NCBI GenBank assembly: GCA_905216075.1
Contig: CAJMSO010000076.1
Coordinates: 1-8,072 of the forward strand
Length of the DNA stretch: 8,072 nt
Source: an uncultured bacterium
GTDB taxonomy: Bacteria > Actinomycetota > Coriobacteriia > Coriobacteriales > Coriobacteriaceae
Direction: 5' to 3'
The number at the start of each line of letters is the position of its first letter. The first letter of the stretch is position 1. The notes under the pieces are model-generated. The model was not told the DNA's origin and ran no database searches. It saw only the letters and a list, made by a program, of their open reading frames with translations. Shown piece after piece: positions 1 through 5,295 of this stretch. The translations under genes and the position numbers were made by a program.

Positions 1-39
1 TCCCGTCGCCCCGGTGACGGCGGCGGCAAGCGCAAGTAA
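1..39 (+). CDS. C-terminal end of an unidentified protein (partial)
   Basis: An open frame entering from the left edge ends SRRPGDGGGKRK and then a TAA stop. Only 12 residues are visible, so the product cannot be named. The Arg/Gly/Lys-rich tail resembles the disordered basic tails of RNA-binding proteins such as DEAD-box helicases in high-G+C bacteria, but this is a guess. A strong intrinsic terminator 33 bases after the stop supports this being the true end of a transcribed gene. Confidence 0.4.
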   Translation, partial: SRRPGDGGGKRK

Positions 40-72
40 CACACGCGTCGCGCGGTAAGGCGAGATGAGTTT

Positions 73-106
73 GGGCCCCGAGCAGACTATGCTCGGGGCC
101 CTTTTT
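73..106 (+). terminator. Strong intrinsic terminator after the first partial gene
   Basis: A perfect 11-bp stem (GGGCCCCGAGC, 73-83, with GCTCGGGGCCC, 91-101) closes a 7-base loop and is followed at once by five T residues. This is a textbook Rho-independent terminator. The downstream glycosidase remnant begins immediately after the T tract. Confidence 0.93.
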
Positions 107-108
107 AG

Positions 109-627
109 TGCAAAGAGGTCAGGTTAATCTGCACCAACGTCTTGAAGTTGCGGTGGAATACGGACTGTTTTGGCCTTTTGAGCAACCTCTTCGACGGCAT
201 CGACCACTACGAGAAGACGGGCGAGATCGACGAGAGCACGTTCTATGCGGGCAGCCACGGCGACTGGATTGCCGACCTGGCTATCGCTCTGAAGAACGAC
301 ACCAAGCAGCGCTTCCTGGTCATTTGCGAGAACAAGGGCGCTATCCCCAACATGCCCTACGACGCTATGGTCGAGCTGCCTGCCTACATTGGCAAGAACG
401 GCCCCGAGGTCATCAGCCGCGACAACATTCCGCTGTTCCAGCAGGGTCTCATGATGCAGCAGCTGAACTCCGAGAAGCTCGTGGTCGAGGCCACGATCGA
501 GGGTTCGTACGAGAAGGCGCTCAAGGCCTTCACGCTCAACAAGACCGTGCCGTCGATGAAGGTCGCCAAGGAAGTTCTTGACGACATGATCGAGGCCAAC
601 AAGGGTTACTGGCCCGAGCTTAGCTAA
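109..627 (+). pseudogene. Truncated family 4 glycoside hydrolase (6-phospho-alpha-glucosidase type), C-terminal third only
   Basis: The frame is open from just after a TAG at 106-108 to a TAA at 625-627. A TTG at 142 would give 161 residues. From about residue 10 it reads as the C-terminal part of GlvA/MalH/AglB-type enzymes: a DLAIAL helix, ENKGAIPN, YDAMVELPAYIG, NGPEVI, IPLFQQGLMMQQ, EKLVVEA, GSYEKALKAFTLNKTVPS, and the family ending DDMIEANKGYWPEL. Known enzymes are about 440 residues. They hydrolyse phosphorylated maltose-type sugars after PTS uptake, using NAD and a divalent metal. Here the N-terminal NAD-binding glycine motif and the Cys/His metal ligands are absent, so the fragment cannot be catalytic. 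Its frame and codon use are still good, which suggests a recent truncation. No clear ribosome binding site precedes the TTG. Assignment to GH4 is confident; substrate class is inferred. Confidence 0.82.
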
Positions 628-676
628 AGACAGAAGGTCGCTGGCGCAAAAGAGTCGCTGACCGCAAAACTTGATT

Positions 677-712
677 AATGCCCCGTTCGCGTGCTTGCGC
701 GGACGGGGCATT
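677..712 (+). terminator. Hairpin after the glycosidase remnant, probable terminator
   Basis: The arms 677-691 (AATGCCCCGTTCGCG) and 698-712 (CGCGGACGGGGCATT) pair over 15 bp with one G-U pair and a 6-base loop. The following DNA is only modestly T-rich (ATTGTCGTTTG). The hairpin lies 49 bases after the GH4 stop and is probably the original terminator of that operon. The AAT/ATT ends could let it work in either direction. Confidence 0.7.
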
Positions 713-994
713 GTCGTTTGGTGCAAAGGGCTGATATGGGGGATGGGCTCTCTGACATCAACGCAGGGCATGAGGTTTTCTGCTGACGCGCGGCGGCTGC
801 GGTGCCCGGGCGGACACGCCGGGGATTCCGCCCGCTGCCTGGCGCCCTTGCCGCCACCCGGCTTCCGCGCTCGCATTCTTCTGGATGTGGGCGTGTTTTT
901 TCACGGCACGCATGGGTCCCCCGGGGCGCGCCGTGCATTTTCGGGAGTTTTCAGCAAGCCGGGGTGGCTGCATACGCGCCGGAAGCGTCTATTT

Positions 995-1008
995 GATCTC
1001 GCGAGATC
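995..1008. repeat. Perfect 14-bp palindrome
   Basis: GATCTCGCGAGATC reads identically on both strands, so it could bind a dimeric regulator or form a tight hairpin. It lies inside the 933-1166 inverted repeat pair, away from any credible gene start. Its role is unknown. Confidence 0.6.
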
Positions 1009-1042
1009 CCTTGACGGGCGATTTGGGTTGGCAGACGGGGCC

Positions 1043-1077
1043 CGGCGCGGCGATAACGCGCGTTTCGCGCCGCGCCG
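1043..1077. repeat. G+C-rich hairpin
   Basis: The arms 1043-1052 (CGGCGCGGCG) and 1068-1077 (CGCCGCGCCG) are perfectly complementary over 10 bp around a 15-base loop. The loop contains a further palindrome, AACGCGCGTT (1055-1064). No T tract follows, so this is not a standard terminator. Confidence 0.6.
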
Positions 1078-1379
1078 TGCCCCCAAAACGATGCCGATCG
1101 CGCGGCGTTCCCGGTTCGCGGCGCCGCCGGCGGGGGCCGCGATGCTGAAAACTCCGGTTTTTGCACGGTCCAAGCGGGGGTACGTTGGGACGGGAAGGGG
1201 CACCCCCGTCTATTTATGCATGGCACAAGCGAAAATATGCAAGACAATAGGGCGCCATGCGCCGGATGCCCAGATTGGGCGCGCCGTACGCCGGCGTTCG
1301 CCGCGTCCCTTCCGCGCCGTGCGCGAATCAAAAGGCGAGGGCAGTTATGGGCGTGCGGGCGGCCCTGCTGACGGCGGGG

Positions 1380-1499
1380 TTGCAGCGGAGCTTGCGCTTG
1401 CCGTGGGCGACGGTGCTCGACGGCCGCATGCTGTTGCTTGCCACGCACGATGCCGCTGACGCTCGGGCCCTCGATATCTCGGACATCATCACGCTCTAA
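1380..1499 (+). pseudogene. Probable relic of an ABC transporter ATPase C-terminus
   Basis: In the frame ending at TAA 1497-1499, codons from 1419 read DGRMLLLATHDAADARAL followed by DISDIITL. This resembles the end of an ABC ATPase: a beta strand, the H-loop THD, and a short ADxxxxL-like tail. The preceding helix expected in such proteins, AELALAVGDG, is present at 1385-1414 but in a different frame. The string GACGG recurs at 1409-1413 and 1419-1423, so a 10-base insertion or duplication could explain the shift. No Walker A, signature or Walker B motif is visible upstream. An ATG at 1347 preceded by GGCGAGGG could instead start a 50-residue peptide in the final frame. The assignment rests on one short motif and remains tentative. 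Confidence 0.33.
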
Positions 1500-1507
1500 A
1501 TACTTAT

Positions 1508-1550
1508 TCAGCAACAAATGATCCGTTTTTTCTCCGTCCCCATGGGGTCA
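1508..1550. repeat. Direct repeat copy A (partner at 1906-1947)
   Basis: Copies A and B share TGATCCGTTTT, then TCCGTCCCCATGGG, then TCA, with a weaker matching lead-in of the form TCAxCAAxAA. Differences are five point changes and one base of length. Copy A begins 8 bases after the stop of the ABC relic. It contains the palindrome CCCCATGGGG and imperfect TGATCC/GGGTCA ends. A dispersed 3'-flanking repeat element or degenerate terminator is possible. Confidence 0.75.
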
Positions 1551-1555
1551 GGTGT

Positions 1556-1600
1556 GGTATTCTATCTGCAGGGTAATACTTAAGAATACCAAGTAATACC
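1556..1600. promoter_or_regulatory. Iterated AATACC/GGTATT motifs, candidate antitoxin operator
   Basis: GGTATTC (1556-1562) is the exact inverse of GAATACC (1584-1590). GGTAATACTT (1572-1581) and AAGTAATACC (1591-1600) form a further inverted pair with two central differences, around the palindrome CTTAAG (1579-1584). Four related half-sites in 45 bases directly upstream of a ribbon-helix-helix antitoxin gene fit the autoregulatory operators known for RelB/DinJ systems. The exact promoter hexamers are not clear. Confidence 0.55.
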
Positions 1601-1621
1601 AACGCCGTAGAAACAAACTCC

Positions 1622-1680
1622 AGATGCGGGCCAATCGGGTTGCCTTCACAGCCCGTCGCCCAGCCGCGTGGCCCGCATCT
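1622..1680 (+). promoter_or_regulatory. Long perfect stem-loop in the antitoxin leader
   Basis: AGATGCGGGCCA (1622-1633) pairs perfectly with TGGCCCGCATCT (1669-1680), giving a 12-bp stem around a 35-base loop. Inside the loop CGGG (1636-1639) can pair with CCCG (1652-1655). It lies between the candidate operator and the ribosome binding site at 1704-1710. No T tract follows, so it is more likely an mRNA-stabilising or translational control structure, or a short palindromic repeat, than a terminator. Confidence 0.6.
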
Positions 1681-1714
1681 ATCCGCACTACCGTCGTTTC
1701 AAAAAGGAAGCGCC

Positions 1715-1915
1715 ATGGCAGAACACATGACCCCGGTTGTCGCGAAGGTCTTGCCCGAGGAAAAGGCGGCCTTCGCGGCGGCAACCCAGCTCGTGGGCAC
1801 CACGCCGTCCAACGCCATCCGCATGTTTATCGCCGCGTTCAATCGCTGCGGCACCTTTCCGTTCGACATTTCGCCCAGCGGGGCCTTTGGCACTGCGCCC
1901 GATTCTCATCAATAA
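1715..1915 (+). CDS. Orphan RelB/DinJ-family antitoxin-like protein
   Basis: The 66-residue product begins at an ATG preceded by AAGGAAG (1704-1710), which decides this start over an open extension to 1640. Residues 6-12 (TPVVAKV) would form the DNA-binding beta strand of a ribbon-helix-helix dimer. Residues 14-27 are a helix, and GTTPSNAIRMFIAAF (28-42) is the second helix with the family's G-x-x-x-S-x-A-I pattern. CGTFPFDIS (45-53) matches the conserved 'G-I-P-F-E' element. Family members bind an operator and neutralise a RelE/YafQ-type RNase, usually encoded just downstream. No toxin gene follows: the next gene is a membrane protease after 83 bases. The tail after residue 53 is short, and its last codons (CAT CAA TAA) fall inside direct repeat B, so the toxin-binding end may be lost. 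It may now act only as a DNA-binding protein or be a relic. Confidence 0.7.
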   Translation: MAEHMTPVVAKVLPEEKAAFAAATQLVGTTPSNAIRMFIAAFNRCGTFPFDISPSGAFGTAPDSHQ

Positions 1916-1947
1916 GTGATCCGTTTTCCTCCGTCCCCATGGGATCA
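1906..1947. repeat. Direct repeat copy B (partner at 1508-1550)
   Basis: This copy overlaps the last three codons and the stop of the antitoxin gene. It carries exact TGATCC and GGATCA ends (1917-1922 and 1942-1947), so it can form a 6-bp stem with a 19-base loop. Both copies lie at or just after a stop codon and before a new transcription unit, which suggests a dispersed 3'-flanking element. The copies are 398 bp apart and enclose the whole antitoxin unit. Confidence 0.75.
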
Positions 1948-1998
1948 GCTCTCTGCCGAGTTGTGGTAGAACTAGGGAACGGTTTTGAGGAGGTTGGC

Positions 1999-2910
1999 AT
2001 GCTCAATGCGATGATTTGGGCGCTTGCCTGTTTTGGCGTTGTCGCTGCCGATATAGCCCTGAGCGTGGTTCTGTTTTCAGTTCTCGATGCTGTATCGGTG
2101 CTGACGGGCTATCCGATCGACAATCTCGATATCCAATGGTTCCAGGCCGCCGCTCAGACGGCGTCGTTTTTGATGGCGCTGCTTTGGTGGCGTTATCTTT
2201 GGCCGCGCTCGTTTATGGCGCGCTGGCAGGGCGAGCGCCCGCTTGGCGGGGGAGCGCGTGGGGCGTGGAAACGCATCGCCTGCGTTATCGTGATCGGTCT
2301 TGCCCTGCAGGTGGTCGTTGGCTACGTGACCGACGCTGTGCTGTCGCTGTTGCCTGATGCCGCGGCCGATTACAGCGAACTTGTCGAGGAGACGGGCATG
2401 GGCGACACGAGCTATCTGGCCGTCCTGACCACGGTGCTCGGCGCTCCGTTTTGCGAGGAACTGCTGGTGCGTGGCATTATTTTTGAGTTTTCGCTCCGAG
2501 CGTTTAATCCGCAGTGCCGTCCGCTCTGGAAGCGCCGGCGTCGCGCGAGCGCACAGGACGGCGCCATGGTGCCCTGGGCGGCTCCAAGCACGTGGGGTAT
2601 CGCCGCGGCGACTGTGTTGCAGGCGGCGATCTTCGGTTTTATGCACATGAATTGGGTGCAGGGTTGCTACGCGGGCGCTGCCGGTCTGGTCTTTGGCTGG
2701 GTGCTCGTGACCACCGGAAAGCTCCGTTACGCAATCCTGTTGCACTTTGCCTTTAACGCCGGGTCGTATCTCATGGGCCTGCTGTGGTTTGTGAACACGC
2801 CGTTCGACGTGGCAATTACGGTCGCTATCGCCGGCGTCATCCTCGTTGAGGCAATGCGCTCGCTGCGCCACGTGTGTGGGATGGACGCAGCGAGCGCACC
2901 GCTGCCCTAG
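1999..2910 (+). CDS. CPBP-family intramembrane metalloprotease (CAAX protease/Abi family)
   Basis: The 303-residue protein starts at an ATG with GAGGAGG five bases upstream. The frame is open back to 1624, but that part lacks a ribosome binding site and overlaps the antitoxin. All three family motifs are present: EExxxR (E153, E154, R158) after a hydrophobic segment, FxxxH (F212 to H216), and HxxxN (H249 to N253). These provide the glutamates and histidines of a metal-dependent site within the membrane. About eight hydrophobic segments are visible, near residues 4-36, 49-68, 92-117, 138-152, 200-217, 224-239, 243-262 and 268-286. A basic loop, KRRRRAS, lies near 178-184. Bacterial members include prenyl-protein protease homologues and self-immunity proteins of bacteriocin loci; no bacteriocin genes are seen here, so the substrate is unknown. 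Its stop overlaps that of the converging radical SAM gene. Confidence 0.9.
   Translation: MLNAMIWALACFGVVAADIALSVVLFSVLDAVSVLTGYPIDNLDIQWFQAAAQTASFLMALLWWRYLWPRSFMARWQGERPLGGGARGAWKRIACVIVIGLALQVVVGYVTDAVLSLLPDAAADYSELVEETGMGDTSYLAVLTTVLGAPFCEELLVRGIIFEFSLRAFNPQCRPLWKRRRRASAQDGAMVPWAAPSTWGIAAATVLQAAIFGFMHMNWVQGCYAGAAGLVFGWVLVTTGKLRYAILLHFAFNAGSYLMGLLWFVNTPFDVAITVAIAGVILVEAMRSLRHVCGMDAASAPLP
2907..2910. other. CTAG shared by two convergent stop codons
   Basis: The TAG of the rightward protease gene (2908-2910) and the TAG of the leftward ygiQ gene (2909-2907) come from the same palindromic CTAG. No bases separate the genes, and no hairpin with a T tract is evident nearby. Opposing transcripts must therefore read into each other. 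Confidence 0.9.
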
Positions 2911-5042
2911 TTGCGACGTCCGCCGCCGTTGGCGCCCTGTCGTCCCTGGGCCGCGCGATTGCGGCCGGCGGTGTTCTGCGCACGCGACATGCCGCCGTGG
3001 CCCTTGCTGCCCTTAGGACCCTTGCCGGCGGCGCCACCGTGAACCTTGCCGCCCTTCTTGCCGGTGCCATGCCCACCGCCGGCAGACGTCTCGCCCGGGC
3101 GTGGCGGCACGGGGCGAATCAGGCAATGCTTGGTATAGCCGATCAGGTCACGACGCCCGGCCTTCTCTAGCGCCTCGCGCACCAGCTTGTAGTTCTCGGG
3201 CTTGCGATACTGGATGAGCGCGCGCTGCATGGCCTTCTCATGCGGGTCGCGCGCCACGTAGATCGGCTGCATGGTGCGCGGATCTACACCGGTGTAGTAC
3301 ATGCAGGTCGACATGGTGGACGGCGTGGGGTAGAAGTCCTGCACCTGCTCGGGCATGTAGCCCATGTCGCGCACGGCTTCGGCAAGGTCCACGGCTTCCT
3401 TCATCGTCGAGCCTGGGTGGCTCGAGATCAGATACGGCACCACGTACTGCTTGAGCCCGTACTCGCGGTTCAAGCGTTCAAATTTACGACAGAATGCGTC
3501 GTAGACGGCTCGGCTCGGTTTGCCCATCACGGACAGCACCGCGTCGCTCACGTGCTCGGGTGCCACGCGCAGCTGGCCCGAGACGTGATGCTCCAGCAGC
3601 TCGCGCAAAAACTCGTCCGAGGTATCGGCCATGGTGTAGTCAAAACGGATGCCGCTGCGGACGAAGACCTTTTTGACGCCCGGCAGCTGGCGCAGGTCGC
3701 GTAGCAGCTGCGTGTAGCCGCTCTCGTCGACCACCATGTTCTTACACACGCTCGGCCACAGGCAGCGCTTGTTCTTGCACACGCCGTGCTTGAGCTGCTT
3801 GTCGCAGGCCGGGCGGCTAAAGTTTGCCGTCGGTCCGCCCACGTCGTTGATGTAGCCCTTAAACTCGGGATCGCGCGTGAGCAGCTCGGCCTCGCGCATG
3901 ATCGAATCGTGGCTGCGCATCTGCAGTACGCGACCCTGGTGGAAGGTGAGGGCGCAAAACGAGCACTCGCCAAAACAGCCGCGGTTGGAGCTGATCGAAA
4001 ACTTGATTTCGGCAAAGGCCGGCACGCCGCCTGCCGCGTCGTAGTCGGGATGCCAATCGCGTGCGTAGGGGAGCTCGGCCACCTCGTCCATCTCGTCGGT
4101 GGTGAGCGTCGCCGACGGCGGGTTTTGCACCACATAGACACTGTTGGGGTAGGGCTCTACCAGGCGATGCCCGGTGATGGGGTCCATGTTTTGCTGCTGC
4201 ACGTTAAAGCTGCGCGCGTAGTTGAGCTTGTCGGCGGCAAGGTCGTCCCAGCTGGGCAGCAGATCGTAGTCGTAGACCTCGTCGAGCGAGCTGGTGCGGT
4301 AGACGGTGCCATTGATATAGGTGATCTGATCGACGGGCAGTCCGGCGTCGAGCGCGTCGGCGATCTCGACGATTGCGTGCTCTCCCATGCCGTAGATGAG
4401 GATGTCGGCGCCCGAGTCGAGCAGTACCGAGCGCTTGAGCTTGTCCTGCCAGTAGTCGTAGTGGGCCAGGCGGCGCAGACTTGCCTCGATACCGCCGATG
4501 ATGATGGGGGCGTCCTTGAACGTCTGACGGATAAGGTTGCCGTAGACTGTGACGGCGCGATTGGGACGGTGCCCCTCCTCGCCACCGGGGGTATAGGCGT
4601 CGGTGTGGCGGCGGTGCTTGGTCACCGAATAGTGGTTGACCATGGAGTCCATGTTGCCGGCGCTGACGAGAAAACCCAGGCGCGGTTCGCCGAGCACGGT
4701 GATGCTGGCGGGGTCGGTCCAGTCGGGCTGGCAGATGATACCCACCTTGTAGCCGTGCGCGTCGAGGACGCGGCTGATGATGGCCATGCCAAAGCTGGGA
4801 TGGTCCACGTAGGCGTCGCCGCAGATGTAGACAAAGTCGCACTGGTCCCAGCCGCGCGCATCCATGTCGGCGCGGCTGACGGGGAGGAACTTATCGCGGC
4901 CTGGACGCCAAGGACGCGAGGGCGCTGCTGAGGCATGCGTGGGTCGCGAGCCCTGCGCCTTACCGCCGCGCTTTTGCTGCTGGCCCTGTTTGCCCTGCTG
5001 ACTGCGCTGGTTATTCTGAGCGTGCTGAGGCTTTTTTGCCAC
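2907..5042 (-). CDS. ygiQ: YgiQ family radical SAM protein (UPF0313)
   Basis: A GTG start is chosen because GGGAGGG lies three bases upstream and no in-frame ATG follows before conserved sequence; this gives 711 residues, close to E. coli YgiQ (739). The open frame extends upstream to 5213, but that part reads unlike protein. An N-terminal YgiQ-specific domain runs from about 50 to 340 (KFLPVSRADMDARGWDQCDF, ICGDAYVDHPSFG, SAGNMDSMVNHY, GGIEASLRR). It is followed by the radical SAM core with C356, C360 and C363 (CFGECSFC), which should hold a 4Fe-4S cluster and S-adenosylmethionine. Further cysteines at 413, 422, 427 and 433 are conserved-looking and could bind metal. A core C-terminal region (VAPEHVSD, QDFYPTPSTMST) continues to about 645. 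The family is widespread and its reaction is not established. Residues 1-45 and 650-711 are Gln/Lys/Gly-rich basic tails, probably disordered and possibly nucleic-acid binding. It is transcribed divergently from the DUF1275 gene. Confidence 0.95.
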   Translation of the reverse strand: MAKKPQHAQNNQRSQQGKQGQQQKRGGKAQGSRPTHASAAPSRPWRPGRDKFLPVSRADMDARGWDQCDFVYICGDAYVDHPSFGMAIISRVLDAHGYKVGIICQPDWTDPASITVLGEPRLGFLVSAGNMDSMVNHYSVTKHRRHTDAYTPGGEEGHRPNRAVTVYGNLIRQTFKDAPIIIGGIEASLRRLAHYDYWQDKLKRSVLLDSGADILIYGMGEHAIVEIADALDAGLPVDQITYINGTVYRTSSLDEVYDYDLLPSWDDLAADKLNYARSFNVQQQNMDPITGHRLVEPYPNSVYVVQNPPSATLTTDEMDEVAELPYARDWHPDYDAAGGVPAFAEIKFSISSNRGCFGECSFCALTFHQGRVLQMRSHDSIMREAELLTRDPEFKGYINDVGGPTANFSRPACDKQLKHGVCKNKRCLWPSVCKNMVVDESGYTQLLRDLRQLPGVKKVFVRSGIRFDYTMADTSDEFLRELLEHHVSGQLRVAPEHVSDAVLSVMGKPSRAVYDAFCRKFERLNREYGLKQYVVPYLISSHPGSTMKEAVDLAEAVRDMGYMPEQVQDFYPTPSTMSTCMYYTGVDPRTMQPIYVARDPHEKAMQRALIQYRKPENYKLVREALEKAGRRDLIGYTKHCLIRPVPPRPGETSAGGGHGTGKKGGKVHGGAAGKGPKGSKGHGGMSRAQNTAGRNRAAQGRQGANGGGRRN

Positions 5043-5080
5043 GATCCCTCCCGGTGTTTGTATGCTGCACGTAATTGTAA

Positions 5081-5113
5081 CCAGTCTTTTTGGGACGGGG
5101 CTAAAAAGACTGG
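5081..5113. promoter_or_regulatory. Perfect 11-bp inverted repeat between divergent genes
   Basis: CCAGTCTTTTT (5081-5091) and AAAAAGACTGG (5103-5113) are exact inverses around an 11-base G-rich spacer (GGGACGGGGCT). It lies 39 bases upstream of the ygiQ start and 183 upstream of the DUF1275 start. It could be an operator for ygiQ or both genes, a transcribed hairpin, or a copy of a dispersed repeat. On the ygiQ strand a weak TACAAT lies beside it, at about 5080-5075. Confidence 0.6.
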
Positions 5114-5295
5114 GGGAGTACATGGGCTGGCGGATCGGCGTGTCGATGCGAGTGCCGTTTGTTTCCAGACTGTGTATCCCCGTGTCGAAGGGGCCGTCTC
5201 GTGCGCACGCCATGTTGTCAATGGGTTACAGTATGAACGGTGGATATGTTTCCGCCAACGCACGAGAGGGTCGTCAACAAGGAGGATGCACGACG

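Larger units (their letters stand above)
933..1166. repeat. Imperfect 24-bp inverted repeat pair bounding 186 bp
   Basis: The arm at 933-956 begins GTGCA and ends GAGTTTTCAGCA. The reverse complement of 1143-1166 has the same beginning and end. The arms match at 19 of 24 positions; four of the five differences are a TTTT block replaced by AAAA. The enclosed segment holds the 995-1008 palindrome and the 1043-1077 hairpin, and no plausible gene. The arrangement could mark a small non-coding mobile element (MITE-like) or two converging copies of a short repeat. No flanking target duplication was recognised. Confidence 0.55.
713..1379. other. G+C-rich gene-free stretch with inverted repeats
   Basis: Long open frames exist on both strands here, but they are Arg/Pro/Ala-rich, match no family I know and lack ribosome binding sites. 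I read them as by-products of high G+C. Visible structure: a 7-bp stem at 808-814/827-833; a 24-base inverted repeat pair at 933-956/1143-1166; a 14-bp perfect palindrome at 995-1008; a 10-bp hairpin at 1043-1077; a CGGGGGT/ACCCCCG stem at 1175-1181/1202-1208; and small hairpins at 1251-1263 and 1268-1280. The stretch could be an interspersed repeat element, a structured RNA, or decayed DNA. The sequence alone does not decide between these. Confidence 0.6.

Noticed and set aside
124..876. Leftward 250-codon frame
   Set aside because: It is antisense to the glycosidase remnant, where plus-strand homology is clear, and crosses the terminator at 677-712.
713..1379. Known structured RNA (RNase P, tmRNA, SRP RNA, 6S) or CRISPR array
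   Set aside because: No hallmark consensus of those RNAs and no regularly spaced direct repeats were seen; the repeats here are single inverted pairs.
671..1459. Long rightward open frame of 262 codons
   Set aside because: It begins inside a terminator hairpin, is Arg/Ala/Pro/Gly-rich with no motif or ribosome binding site, and runs across several palindromes; high G+C explains its length. Only its last part (AELALAVGDG) may belong to the ABC relic.
951..1517. Leftward 188-codon frame over the same stretch
   Set aside because: Composition-driven frame with no recognisable domain; its first residues are antisense to the ABC-like tail and repeat A.
1624..1998. N-terminal extension of the CPBP protease to 428 residues
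   Set aside because: The extension overlaps the antitoxin gene in another frame and lacks a ribosome binding site; the ATG at 1999 has a strong GAGGAGG and begins directly with a membrane segment.
1916..1998. Possible toxin gene after the antitoxin
   Set aside because: Only 83 bases are available, holding repeat B and the protease ribosome binding site; no toxin-sized frame exists.
3786..4931. Rightward 381-codon frame inside ygiQ
   Set aside because: It is the complementary-strand shadow of a strongly conserved radical SAM gene, rich in Val/Gly/Asp/His as expected for antisense of high-G+C coding DNA.
5043..5213. Upstream extension of ygiQ to 768 residues
   Set aside because: It would cross the perfect inverted repeat and reads unlike YgiQ; GTG at 5042 has GGGAGGG upstream.
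5062..5295. Upstream extension of the DUF1275 gene to 317 residues
   Set aside because: The family begins with a membrane segment soon after the start; the ATG at 5296 has GGAGG and the extension crosses the inverted repeat.
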